Assembly (NCBI GenBank): GCA_947502635.1
Contig: CANNAN010000006.1
Span: forward strand, 186,001 to 250,000
Length of the DNA: 64,000 bases
From: an uncultured Flavobacteriaceae bacterium
GTDB taxonomy: Bacteria; Bacteroidota; Bacteroidia; Flavobacteriales; Flavobacteriaceae
Direction of reading: 5' to 3'
Shown: positions 52,246-60,419 of the stretch, piece by piece
Numbering within the stretch: position 1 is the stretch's first letter
Layout of the letters: the number at the start of each line of letters is the position of its first letter
Program-made: the position numbers and the translations under genes
The notes under the pieces: generated by a model
Seen by the model: the letters and a program-made list of their open reading frames with translations, nothing else
Told to the model about the DNA's origin: nothing
Databases searched by the model: none

Positions 52246-53475
52246 CTGAAAAAGCTTTTAAAAAATATAGGACCAGGTCCTTTAGTTGCAGCTGCATTTA
52301 TTGGGCCAGGGACTGTAACTGTCTGCACAATTGCAGGGGGTGGCTTTGGTTATTCGTTGCTATGGGCGATGTTATTATCTATAATAGCTACCATTGTACT
52401 TCAGGAAATGTCGGCACGACTGGGGGTTATTTCTCAAAAAGGTTTATCACAGATTATCCGAACAGAAATAAAGAATCCCGTTATAAAAGGACTTACTATT
52501 GTATTAATATTATCAGCGATAGTAATTGGGAATGCAGCTTATGAAGCAGGTAATATTACTGGTGGTATTTTAGGATTGCAAACCATTATTGGGAATCTGA
52601 ATATGGAGATTGGCGGGTTTTCTATGAATATTTTGAGTGTGATTATAGGTTTAATAGCCTTTACTTTGTTGTATATAGGTAATTATAAACTACTTGAAAA
52701 AGTATTAGTTGGATTGGTAATATTAATGAGTTTGGCATTTTTAATTACGGCCATGATAACGAAACCAGATATATCAGAAATTTTCAAAGGAATTTTTATT
52801 CCAAAGATTTCAGACAATAGTTTATTAGTAATTATCGGGTTGATAGGTACTACTGTAGTGCCATATAATTTGTTTTTACATGCATCTCTAGTTAAAGAAA
52901 AGTGGCATAAAACGAGTGATTTAAAATACGCAAGAAAAGACACGATTATTGCGATCGTATTAGGCGGTTTGGTGTCTATGTGCATTATTATTTCGGCTAC
53001 AGCAATTCAATCTCAGGATATAAATACTGCATCAGATCTAGCAAAAGGATTAGAACCCTTGTTTGGAAGATTTGCTAAGTACTTTTTAGCTATAGGTCTG
53101 TTTGCAGCGGGGATCACTAGTGCAATTACAGCGCCTTTAGCAGCAGCTTATGTAGCGAGTGGTTGCTTAGGGTGGAGCTCTAATTTGAAGTCTAAAAAGT
53201 TTAGGGCTGTATGGATGTTTATTTTGTTGTTAGGCGTTGTGTTTTCGTCTTTAGGAATAAAACCAATAGATATTATTAAATTTGCTCAAGTAGCTAATGG
53301 TATTCTATTGCCAGTAATTGTAGGGTTTCTAGTTTGGATTATGAACAAACAATCTGTTTTGGGAATACATAAAAACAATATAAAACAGAACATCTTTGGG
53401 ATTATAATTTTGGGAATTACTATCTTGTTATCTATAGCAACACTCAGCAAAGTTTTTCAGTTAAATATTTTTTAA
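52246..53475 (+). CDS. Nramp-related membrane transporter (YcsG-like), probable CTG start
   Basis: About 409 residues and eleven helices. Reading upstream of the first usual start (TTG 52357) gives KKLLKNIGPG and AAAFIGPGTVT, the conserved first helix of the family, so the gene must begin earlier. No ATG, GTG or TTG exists between the upstream stop (52174) and 52357. A CTG at 52246 would give MKKLLKNIGPG. The metal-site motifs differ from classic Mn/Fe Nramp: GPGTVT replaces DPGN, and VPYNLFLH replaces the helix-6 motif with Met. Such divergent Nramp proteins occur beside pxp genes in other bacteria (ycsG-ycsF of Bacillus). The stop overlaps the pxpA start. The substrate is unknown. Confidence 0.8.
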   Translation: MKKLLKNIGPGPLVAAAFIGPGTVTVCTIAGGGFGYSLLWAMLLSIIATIVLQEMSARLGVISQKGLSQIIRTEIKNPVIKGLTIVLILSAIVIGNAAYEAGNITGGILGLQTIIGNLNMEIGGFSMNILSVIIGLIAFTLLYIGNYKLLEKVLVGLVILMSLAFLITAMITKPDISEIFKGIFIPKISDNSLLVIIGLIGTTVVPYNLFLHASLVKEKWHKTSDLKYARKDTIIAIVLGGLVSMCIIISATAIQSQDINTASDLAKGLEPLFGRFAKYFLAIGLFAAGITSAITAPLAAAYVASGCLGWSSNLKSKKFRAVWMFILLLGVVFSSLGIKPIDIIKFAQVANGILLPVIVGFLVWIMNKQSVLGIHKNNIKQNIFGIIILGITILLSIATLSKVFQLNIF

Positions 53476-54215
53476 TGATACCAAATACTATTGATATTAA
53501 TGTAGATGTTGGAGAGGGGGTTGGTAATGAGTCACAACTCATGCCGTTTATTTCATCATGCAATATCGCATGTGGCGGTCATGCTGGTGATGTCGCTACG
53601 ATGCGGAATGTTGTTAGATTAGCTAAAGAGTACCGTGTAATGATTGGTGCGCATCCGTCGTTTCCAGATAAAATAAATTTTGGCCGGGTTAATATGGAAA
53701 TGTCCTGTGCAGCTTTATTTAAGAGCGTTAAAGGGCAGCTTGATGATTTATTACATGTGCTACATGAAGAATATGGCGTTTTGAATCATATAAAACCACA
53801 TGGTGCTTTATATAATCTAGCTGCTGTAGATGAGAAAGTGGCTAATGTTATTATAGAAGTTATGAAAACCATGGTATTGCCGATAAAGCTTTATGTGCCT
53901 TATAAATCGGTTATAGAGAAGTTAGCCATATCACAAAATATTCCAATTATTTATGAGGCCTTTGCAGATAGAAATTATAATAACGATTTAACACTGGTTT
54001 CAAGAAAAAAAGCGACTGCATCCATACATAATGAGGACGATATGTTTACTCATGTTTTTAACATGATTTCAAGAAAAAAAGTTAAAACGATTACAGGTGA
54101 ATTAGTTGATATTAAAGCTCAAACATTTTGTGTCCACGGTGATAATCCTAATGCTATAAATCTGATTAAGAATTTAAGGATTCGTTTAAAAAAACATGAC
54201 ATCCAAATAAGGTGA
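53475..54215 (+). CDS. pxpA: 5-oxoprolinase subunit A (LamB/YcsF family)
   Basis: A 246-residue protein beginning IDINVDVGEGVGNESQLMPF, then SCNIACGGHAGD, the family hallmark. PxpA works with PxpB and PxpC to open 5-oxoproline to glutamate with ATP. The start codon overlaps the transporter stop (TAATG), and the stop overlaps the GTG of pxpB, so all are translationally coupled. Confidence 0.95.
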   Translation: MIPNTIDINVDVGEGVGNESQLMPFISSCNIACGGHAGDVATMRNVVRLAKEYRVMIGAHPSFPDKINFGRVNMEMSCAALFKSVKGQLDDLLHVLHEEYGVLNHIKPHGALYNLAAVDEKVANVIIEVMKTMVLPIKLYVPYKSVIEKLAISQNIPIIYEAFADRNYNNDLTLVSRKKATASIHNEDDMFTHVFNMISRKKVKTITGELVDIKAQTFCVHGDNPNAINLIKNLRIRLKKHDIQIR

Positions 54216-54943
54216 TTTACAAGCTTACATACAAACTATTTAGTGAGCGGTCTGTGTTAATTGAATGGCCAGCAATTATTGATGAAAATATTCTTAATGA
54301 TGTTATTTTATTCAAAGAAAAAATTAGAAACAATAAAATTAAAGAAATAGTTGAATTGAAGCATGCATATAACTCATTGTTAGTTATTTGTGGTGATGAT
54401 TGTTTTGTCTTTGGAACCTTTAAAAAGAAACTCCAGAAATTATATACTCAAAAAGGACCGCATGTTGAATTGAGGTTAAAAAAATGGGAAATACCAGTGT
54501 GTTATGATGACGTTTTTGGTATTGATTTAGGTGAGATGGCTTTAGAAAAAAACATGTCTAAAAAATCCATTATTGAGCTTCATTCCAAAACAGTTTATAC
54601 TGTTTATTTTATTGGCTTTTTACCTGGATTTATGTACTTAGGAGGGTTGAATAGAAAACTTCATACCCCACGCAAATCGACACCAAGATCAAGGATCGTA
54701 AAAGGAGCTGTGGCTATAGGAGGAAAGCAAACAGGTGTTTACCCTAATGAAAGCCCTGGTGGTTGGAATATTATTGGTAATTCTCCGATAGAATTTTTTA
54801 ATCCCAAGAATGCGATACCTTGTTTTGCAAATGCAGGGGATAAAATTATTTTTAAATCTGTATCAATTAAAGAATATAAGGATATTAAGATGTTAATAGA
54901 TGCAGGTGTTTATCAATTAGAAAGTGAGGTGATTGATGGTTAA
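54212..54943 (+). CDS. pxpB: 5-oxoprolinase subunit B (KipI family)
   Basis: A 243-residue protein of the KipI/PxpB family. Supporting motifs are the YFIGFLPGFMYLGGL segment, then TPRKSTPRSRIVKGAVAIGGKQTGVYP and PGGWNIIGNSP. It starts with GTG inside the pxpA stop codon. In Bacillus KipI also inhibits a sporulation kinase, but no such partner exists here, so the metabolic role is favoured. Confidence 0.94.
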   Translation: MIYKLTYKLFSERSVLIEWPAIIDENILNDVILFKEKIRNNKIKEIVELKHAYNSLLVICGDDCFVFGTFKKKLQKLYTQKGPHVELRLKKWEIPVCYDDVFGIDLGEMALEKNMSKKSIIELHSKTVYTVYFIGFLPGFMYLGGLNRKLHTPRKSTPRSRIVKGAVAIGGKQTGVYPNESPGGWNIIGNSPIEFFNPKNAIPCFANAGDKIIFKSVSIKEYKDIKMLIDAGVYQLESEVIDG

Positions 54944-55778
54944 GGTTTTAAAACCAGGCCTATATACTTCAATTCAAGATTTAGGGCGTTATGGATACCA
55001 GAATTATGGGGTGCCTTATTCTGGAGTTATGGATGTGTATTCGGCATCTATGGCTAATGTGTTATTAGGGAATGAAGTACATGCTGCAGTTATAGAGATG
55101 ACAATGACGGGTGCAACTCTCGAATTTAACTGTGATACCAGTATTTGTATTTCAGGGGCAGATATGGCTCCTAAATTGAATAAAACACCAATAAAATTGA
55201 ATAAACAAACTTCAATAAAAAAAGGAGATATAATATCTTTTGGTAAGTTGCTTTATGGGTTTAGGGCTTATTTGGCCGTTTTTGGTGGTTTTAAAAACGA
55301 AAAGGCTATGGGAAGCTATAGTATGTATCAAGGTGTCACAGAACAATCTGTATTGTTTAAAAATGATGATTTGTTAATTAATGCATCCTTGAAACCTCTT
55401 GAAAAGAAGCATGCAGCTATCAAAATAAGAAACACACATTTTAATACTAAGAAGATCGAAGTTTTTAAAGGACCAGAGTTTCATAAACTTTCAAAAGCAC
55501 AACAAAGCTCGTTATTTTCACAAGATTTTACTATTTCTAAAGAAAACAGCAGAATGGCTTATCAATTAACAGGTTCTTTAAAAAATAGCTTGAAACCCAT
55601 TATAACGTCACCAGTATTACCAGGAACTGTACAGTTAACACCCTCTGGAAAACTCATTATTTTAATGAGAGATTGTCAAACTACTGGGGGTTATCCAAGA
55701 ATTTTGCAATTAAAAGAATCTGCTATTAATATTTTAGCACAAAAGTTTACAGGAGATATGATACGTTTTAGCCTTTAA
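54936..55778 (+). CDS. pxpC: 5-oxoprolinase subunit C (KipA family)
   Basis: About 280 residues matching KipA/PxpC: VLKPGLYTSIQDLGRYGYQN, GVPYSGVMD and the C-terminal DCQTTGGYPRI. It completes the pxpABC set. The ATG at 54936 is preferred to the TTG one codon earlier. It overlaps pxpB by 8 bases. Confidence 0.94.
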   Translation: MVKVLKPGLYTSIQDLGRYGYQNYGVPYSGVMDVYSASMANVLLGNEVHAAVIEMTMTGATLEFNCDTSICISGADMAPKLNKTPIKLNKQTSIKKGDIISFGKLLYGFRAYLAVFGGFKNEKAMGSYSMYQGVTEQSVLFKNDDLLINASLKPLEKKHAAIKIRNTHFNTKKIEVFKGPEFHKLSKAQQSSLFSQDFTISKENSRMAYQLTGSLKNSLKPIITSPVLPGTVQLTPSGKLIILMRDCQTTGGYPRILQLKESAINILAQKFTGDMIRFSL

Positions 55779-55932
55779 TAAACATTATGGTTTAATTAAT
55801 ATGCTGATAATCATTAGTATATATATGTTATAATGATAATTGGATAACCATATTCAAAGAGTAAACATTAAGATAATTTTATAATTACAGTAGTAAGTTA
55901 TAGCTAGCTTTACGACTCACATAAAAAAACAC

Positions 55933-56670
55933 ATGAAATTTTTTAAACAGATAATATTATTTTGTTTTGTTGTTACGATGCTCTTAAGTTGTAGTAATAA
56001 TGATGCTCAATTCATTATAAATAAGGCTATTGAGGTTTCTGGAGGTTCTTTCATAGATTCATCGAGTATCAACTTTAACTTCAGAGATAAGCATTATATT
56101 GCCAAGCGTAATAAAGGCGATTATTTATATGGACGATTGATTACAAATTCTAATGATTCCATTTTAGATATTTTAACCAACTCTGGTTTTGAACGTTTAA
56201 TAAATGATGATTTTGTTGATATACCAGATAGTATGGCTGTAAAATATAGTAGTTCTGTAAACTCAGTCCATTATTTTTCGGTATTACCCTATGGTTTAAA
56301 TGATTCGGCAGTGATTAAAAAATATTTAGGTGAGGTTGTTATTAAGAATAAGTCATATCATAAAATAAAAATCACCTTTAAGCAACAAGGTGGAGGCGAA
56401 GATTTTGAAGATGAGTTTGTATATTGGATTGATAATAAATCTTTTAAAGTAGATTATTTAGCATATTCTTATGCTGAAGATGATGGTGTCGGTTTACGTT
56501 TCAGAGAAGCTTATAATGAGCGTTACATAAAGGGGATACGGTTTGTGGATTATATTAATTTTAAGCCACTTGCTAAAAACGTTCGTTTATTATCTTTAGA
56601 TAGTTTGTACATTGTTAAGGGCTTAAAAGAATTATCAAGAATTAATCTTGAACAGGTAAAAGTTGATTGA
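55933..56670 (+). CDS. DUF6503 family lipoprotein
   Basis: A 245-residue lipoprotein (LLSCSNND). The sequence from AIEVSGGSFIDSSSINFNFRDKHY through FVYWIDNKSFKVDYLAYSY resembles DUF6503, a periplasmic beta-barrel (LolA/LppX-like fold) common in flavobacteria with unknown cargo. It follows pxpC after 154 bases and converges with deoD. Confidence 0.75.
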   Translation: MKFFKQIILFCFVVTMLLSCSNNDAQFIINKAIEVSGGSFIDSSSINFNFRDKHYIAKRNKGDYLYGRLITNSNDSILDILTNSGFERLINDDFVDIPDSMAVKYSSSVNSVHYFSVLPYGLNDSAVIKKYLGEVVIKNKSYHKIKITFKQQGGGEDFEDEFVYWIDNKSFKVDYLAYSYAEDDGVGLRFREAYNERYIKGIRFVDYINFKPLAKNVRLLSLDSLYIVKGLKELSRINLEQVKVD

Positions 56671-56711
56671 TATTTAGAAATATAAGTGTTTCTGAAATTG
56701 GTAATATATAG

Positions 56712-57410
56712 TTATGTCAATTCTAATGCTATTTCTACCATCTCTTTAAAAGTTGTTTCTCGCTCTTTACTTGAAGTGCGCTCTCCAGTTACTAAAGAAT
56801 CAGAAATAGTTAAAATACTCAAAGCATTTACATTATGTTTTCCTGCAATAGTATATAAGCCTGCTGTTTCCATTTCTACGCATAGTACTCCAAATTTCGA
56901 CCATTTTTTATAAGATTCGAAATCATCCTCATAAAAGGTATCAGAAGTAAAAACATTTCCAGCCTTTAAAGAAATCTGTCTTTTTTTAGCTATTTCCACA
57001 GCTTTCTGAAATAAATCAAAATTAGCAGTAGGAGCGTAGTTAGCACCTCCAAATCGTAGTTCATTGATACCAGAATTTGAAGAAGCCGCCATGGCTAATA
57101 CAATATCTCTGATTTTTATATGCTTTTGGTAGGATCCAGCACTACCAACACGAATTAAGTTTTTAACATTATATTCGGTAATCAGTTCATGTGCATAGAT
57201 AGAAATAGAGGGCACTCCCATACCAGTTCCCATTACAGAAATACGTTTGCCTTTGTAAGTTCCAGTATAGCCATACATATTTCTTATTTTATTAAAGCAA
57301 ATAGTGTCTTCGAAAAAAGTTTCTGCAATCCATTTGGCCCGTAAAGGGTCTCCTGGAAGTAAAATGGTTTCTGCTATATCACCTTTTTTTGCCTCTATAT
57401 GTACACTCAT
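56712..57410 (-). CDS. deoD: Purine nucleoside phosphorylase (DeoD type)
   Basis: A 232-residue phosphorylase that splits purine nucleosides into base and (deoxy)ribose-1-phosphate. Family features are [16 protein letters not shown] near the N-terminus, RVGSAGSYQ for phosphate binding, and [10 protein letters not shown]. It starts 2 bases after the deoC stop, so the two are co-transcribed and act in sequence in deoxynucleoside breakdown. Confidence 0.95.
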   Translation of the reverse strand: MSVHIEAKKGDIAETILLPGDPLRAKWIAETFFEDTICFNKIRNMYGYTGTYKGKRISVMGTGMGVPSISIYAHELITEYNVKNLIRVGSAGSYQKHIKIRDIVLAMAASSNSGINELRFGGANYAPTANFDLFQKAVEIAKKRQISLKAGNVFTSDTFYEDDFESYKKWSKFGVLCVEMETAGLYTIAGKHNVNALSILTISDSLVTGERTSSKERETTFKEMVEIALELT

Positions 57411-57412
57411 TT

Positions 57413-58078
57413 TTAGTAGTTAGAATTTGAAGTAGTTCCTTTTACAATAGCAATTCCTGATGAAGTGCCTAAACGTTTAACACCCAAATTAATGTATTCT
57501 AATGCTGTCTTATAATCTTTTATGCCTCCAGAAGCCTTTATTTCTGTACTATTAATACAAACACTTTTCATGAGTTTTACATCATTTAATGTTGCGCCTC
57601 CAGTGCCAAACCCAGTTGATGTTTTTATAAAATCGGCACCACTTTGTATTGCCAATTCACTGGCTTTAATGATTTCTAATTCTTCAAGATAACAGGTTTC
57701 TAAAATAACTTTTAAGACGTTGTTAGGTAGGCATTTTTTAACAGCTTCTATGTCTTTCCATACACCATCGAAGTTTTTGCTTCTTAATAAGCCAATATTT
57801 ATAACCATATCAATTTCATCAGCACCATCTTTTATAGCTAAGGTTGTTTCTGCTACCTTGGCTTTAGTACTCATAGTTCCTAGCGGAAACCCAATGACAC
57901 TGCAAATTTTGATGTCGCTGTTTTTTAGTTGCTCCTTGGCTAAAGCAACATAACAGCTATTTACGCAAACAGAGAAAAATTGATGTTGTTTTGCTTCTTC
58001 ACAAAGTTTAATAATATCCTTTGTTGTCGCTGTTGCTCTTAGAAGTGTATGATCTATGTATTTATTTATTGGTTTCAT
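57413..58078 (-). CDS. deoC: Deoxyribose-phosphate aldolase
   Basis: About 221 residues, class I aldolase, which cleaves deoxyribose-5-phosphate to acetaldehyde and glyceraldehyde-3-phosphate. Active-site residues are all visible: Asp in EIDMVINIG, the Schiff-base Lys in FIKTSTGFG and the relay Lys in IKASGGIKD. The start is set at [13 protein letters not shown]; a longer frame to 58135 has no conserved residues. Confidence 0.94.
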   Translation of the reverse strand: MKPINKYIDHTLLRATATTKDIIKLCEEAKQHQFFSVCVNSCYVALAKEQLKNSDIKICSVIGFPLGTMSTKAKVAETTLAIKDGADEIDMVINIGLLRSKNFDGVWKDIEAVKKCLPNNVLKVILETCYLEELEIIKASELAIQSGADFIKTSTGFGTGGATLNDVKLMKSVCINSTEIKASGGIKDYKTALEYINLGVKRLGTSSGIAIVKGTTSNSNY

Positions 58079-58216
58079 AAGTTGGTTAAAGTTAGTACTA
58101 TTTTTTAAATAGAATTTGATTGGCGTAAAATGCAACTTTATTTATTTAAGAAGAATGACTTTAATCAGTTTTTAATATTATAAAAAATTTAAGTTTTTCA
58201 TCCTTGTTTAAATGAA

Positions 58217-58252
58217 AAAAGGCTTTTAAAACATACATTTTAAAAGCCTTTT
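58217..58252 (-). terminator. Terminator after the second deoC-like gene
   Basis: AAAAGGCTTTTAAAA pairs perfectly with TTTTAAAAGCCTTTT around a 6-base loop. On the minus strand it follows the second deoC-like gene. Confidence 0.85.
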
Positions 58253-58277
58253 CTTATAGTTATTTAATTTTTATACT

Positions 58278-58922
58278 TTATACAGATTGTTTTATTTTAA
58301 AATCTGAAGAAGCTGTAATTCTACTTACACCTATATCAATAAACTTTTTAGCGGTTTCAACATCCTTAATATCACCTGAAGCACTTATCTTAAGTCCATC
58401 CTTAACAGTCTTTTTTATAATTTTAACAACGGTTAATGTAGCGCCGCTTTTAGAAAATCCACTAGATGTTTTTATGAAATCCACATTAGCATCTAAAGAA
58501 ATTTCGCAGGCTTTTATAATTTCATTTTTATTCAATTCAGAAACTTCTAAGATAACTTTTAGTTTTTTTTCTCCTATAGCAAGTTTAACATCACTAATGT
58601 CTTTAAAAACAGATACATAATTTTTGCTTTTAAGAAAACCGAGGTTAATTACCATATCAATTTCATCAGCACCGTCACTAATAGCTTGCTTAGCCTCATA
58701 GACTTTTGATGCAGTTGCAGTAGAGCCAAGTGGGAATCCAATAACTGAACAAACTTTAACACCCGAGTTTTCTAATAATTGTTTTGCTAATGCCACGTAT
58801 GAGCTACTAACACATACAGAATAGAAGCTATTTCTCTTTGCTACATGGCATAAATCTATAATATTACGCTCTGTTGAAGTTGGGTTTAAAAGTGTATAAT
58901 CAATATACTTGGAAACATCCAT
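58278..58922 (-). CDS. DeoC-like paralogue lacking the relay lysine
   Basis: About 214 residues, clearly homologous to the DeoC encoded downstream on the same strand (YIDYTLLNPTSTE, EIDMVINLG, FIKTSSGFSKSGATL). The Schiff-base Lys is kept. The stretch that reads IKASGGIKD in the normal enzyme is ISASGDIKD here, so the second essential Lys (Lys201 of E. coli DeoC) is Ser and a phosphate-loop Gly is Asp. It may be a weakened aldolase, have another aldehyde substrate, or have a regulatory role. A start at 59003 is possible but would add an unconserved N-terminus. Confidence 0.88.
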   Translation of the reverse strand: MDVSKYIDYTLLNPTSTERNIIDLCHVAKRNSFYSVCVSSSYVALAKQLLENSGVKVCSVIGFPLGSTATASKVYEAKQAISDGADEIDMVINLGFLKSKNYVSVFKDISDVKLAIGEKKLKVILEVSELNKNEIIKACEISLDANVDFIKTSSGFSKSGATLTVVKIIKKTVKDGLKISASGDIKDVETAKKFIDIGVSRITASSDFKIKQSV

Positions 58923-59123
58923 CGCTATAAGTAGTTTTAAAAGTTTATTTAAGGGGGATAAACCAGAATTATTTATGTTTATGTATAGTTTAGGGCCTGA
59001 CACATAATTACAAATTTACATATTTATAATGATATAAAATTTACATATTAGCATATTTTTATTAACATAATAGTGTTATTATGGTAACTTATTTATTCTC
59101 AAATAACTGTATTTAAAGTAATT

Positions 59124-59618
59124 TTAGGGTGTTTTGACGAGTTTAGGTTTTAACTGATTAAGACGTTCCTCAAATGTCTTAACGTTCATTGGGTTATAAA
59201 TATTTTCGAAAAGTTGCATTAAATCTTCAGTATGTATATCGCGTTTTTGCTTTAATAAATCAAAATGAACAAAACCACACCAAATAATAGCCTTTAGATG
59301 ACTTTTGTCTTCATTATACATCCGCATTTCTACGTGTAATTCGCTATTGGTGTAATGTATTAATTGGGACTCTAAAACAACAGTTTCCATTAAAAATGCA
59401 GGTTTTAAATAGGCAATTTGATTACTGCTTGAAACCCATCCTTTTCCTCTTAGCTTTGCTATTTTAAAAATATCGATATCGTAATGCTCCACAAGCACAT
59501 CTTCACGATGGTTCATAAAATAATTGATGTAACTTCCATTGTTTAAATGATTAAATGGGTCGCAGTCTTGAAATCTAATCTTTGTTTTGCTCTGTAAAAC
59601 TTTTAATAATTGGGTCAT
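59124..59618 (-). CDS. Acyl-CoA thioesterase (4HBT hotdog fold)
   Basis: A 164-residue hotdog-fold protein. The motif RFQDCDPFNHLNNGSYINYF contains the Asp-Pro-x-x-His/Asn pattern typical of 4-hydroxybenzoyl-CoA thioesterase relatives. It probably hydrolyses acyl-CoA; the chain length is unknown. A perfect palindromic operator lies 15 bases upstream, which matches that of the neighbouring TetR gene, so this is the regulator's target. Confidence 0.88.
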   Translation of the reverse strand: MTQLLKVLQSKTKIRFQDCDPFNHLNNGSYINYFMNHREDVLVEHYDIDIFKIAKLRGKGWVSSSNQIAYLKPAFLMETVVLESQLIHYTNSELHVEMRMYNEDKSHLKAIIWCGFVHFDLLKQKRDIHTEDLMQLFENIYNPMNVKTFEERLNQLKPKLVKTP

Positions 59619-59633
59619 ATATACATTATTTAA

Positions 59634-59649
59634 TATACCAGCTGGTATA
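59634..59649. promoter_or_regulatory. Palindromic operator before the thioesterase gene
   Basis: TATACCAGCTGGTATA is a perfect palindrome. Its arms TATACC and GGTATA with a 4-base centre recur before the TetR-family gene at 60285-60300. Confidence 0.75.
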
Positions 59650-59665
59650 CACAGTTAAAAAAATA

Positions 59666-60262
59666 TTATATTTTTAGTTTTTTGAGAATGATATCATCTA
59701 TTAAATCCATAGTGTCTTGTATATAAAAGTCATCATCCATAGTGTAAGTCATAAAAATGGCGCCTTGTATCATAGTATCCAATCGTTTTGCAAAATACAT
59801 GGCATTAATATTAGAAGAGATTTCACCAGCTTCTATGCCATCTTCAATTATTGTAGCCACCTGATCTTGAATTTTTTCAATAACTTGTCTTACTTTTTGA
59901 AGTAAAAGAGAATTTTGATTATTTGCATCCACACCAATATTCAAAACAGGGCAACCGCCAAGTTGCTTGCTGTAATCATAGTAATTTCTATAAAAATCGG
60001 TTATAAGGAATAGTTTTTCAATAGGAGAATCGCTAGTAGATAAGTGATTTGCAATTCGTTTCATCATATTTTTAACAGTATACACAAAAGAGGCTATGGC
60101 TAGCTCTTCTTTATTTTTAAAATTGCCGTATATAGCTCCTTTGGTTAGGCCAGTAGCGTTGGTTACATCACTTAAACTAGTGGCTGCATAACCATTCTTG
60201 TTAAAAATTGGAGCAACTATTTCTAATATGTATTGCGATGTAAGCTCTGCTTTTGTAGTCAT
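59666..60262 (-). CDS. TetR/AcrR-family transcriptional repressor
   Basis: A 198-residue regulator with an N-terminal helix-turn-helix (LSDVTNATGLTKGAIYGNFKNKEELAIAS). The C-terminal ligand domain contains GGCPVLNIGVDANNQ, as in TetR_C_33-like or acyl-responsive members. The shared palindrome before its own gene and the thioesterase gene indicates autoregulation and control of the thioesterase, perhaps in response to an acyl compound. Confidence 0.92.
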   Translation of the reverse strand: MTTKAELTSQYILEIVAPIFNKNGYAATSLSDVTNATGLTKGAIYGNFKNKEELAIASFVYTVKNMMKRIANHLSTSDSPIEKLFLITDFYRNYYDYSKQLGGCPVLNIGVDANNQNSLLLQKVRQVIEKIQDQVATIIEDGIEAGEISSNINAMYFAKRLDTMIQGAIFMTYTMDDDFYIQDTMDLIDDIILKKLKI

Positions 60263-60284
60263 AATCTAGCAAATATATTAAAAA

Positions 60285-60300
60285 TATACCAATCGGTATA
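60285..60300. promoter_or_regulatory. Palindromic operator before the TetR-family gene
   Basis: TATACCAATCGGTATA carries the same arms as the site before the thioesterase gene and lies 22 bases upstream of the regulator's start. Confidence 0.75.
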
Positions 60301-60310
60301 TTTTTGATAT

Positions 60311-60356
60311 AAAAAAAGCAACAATCATCTTATTATAAAGATTCATGTTGCTTTTC
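60311..60356 (-). terminator. Terminator of clpB
   Basis: On the minus strand AAAGCAACATGAATCTT pairs imperfectly with AAGATGATTGTTGCTTT, followed by a T-run. It starts about 60 bases after the clpB stop. Confidence 0.8.
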
Positions 60357-60419
60357 AACTAACCAACCAACTACTAGACTGTTCTAACAAAGTTTTGTTA
60401 CAACAATTCTATATTATTA

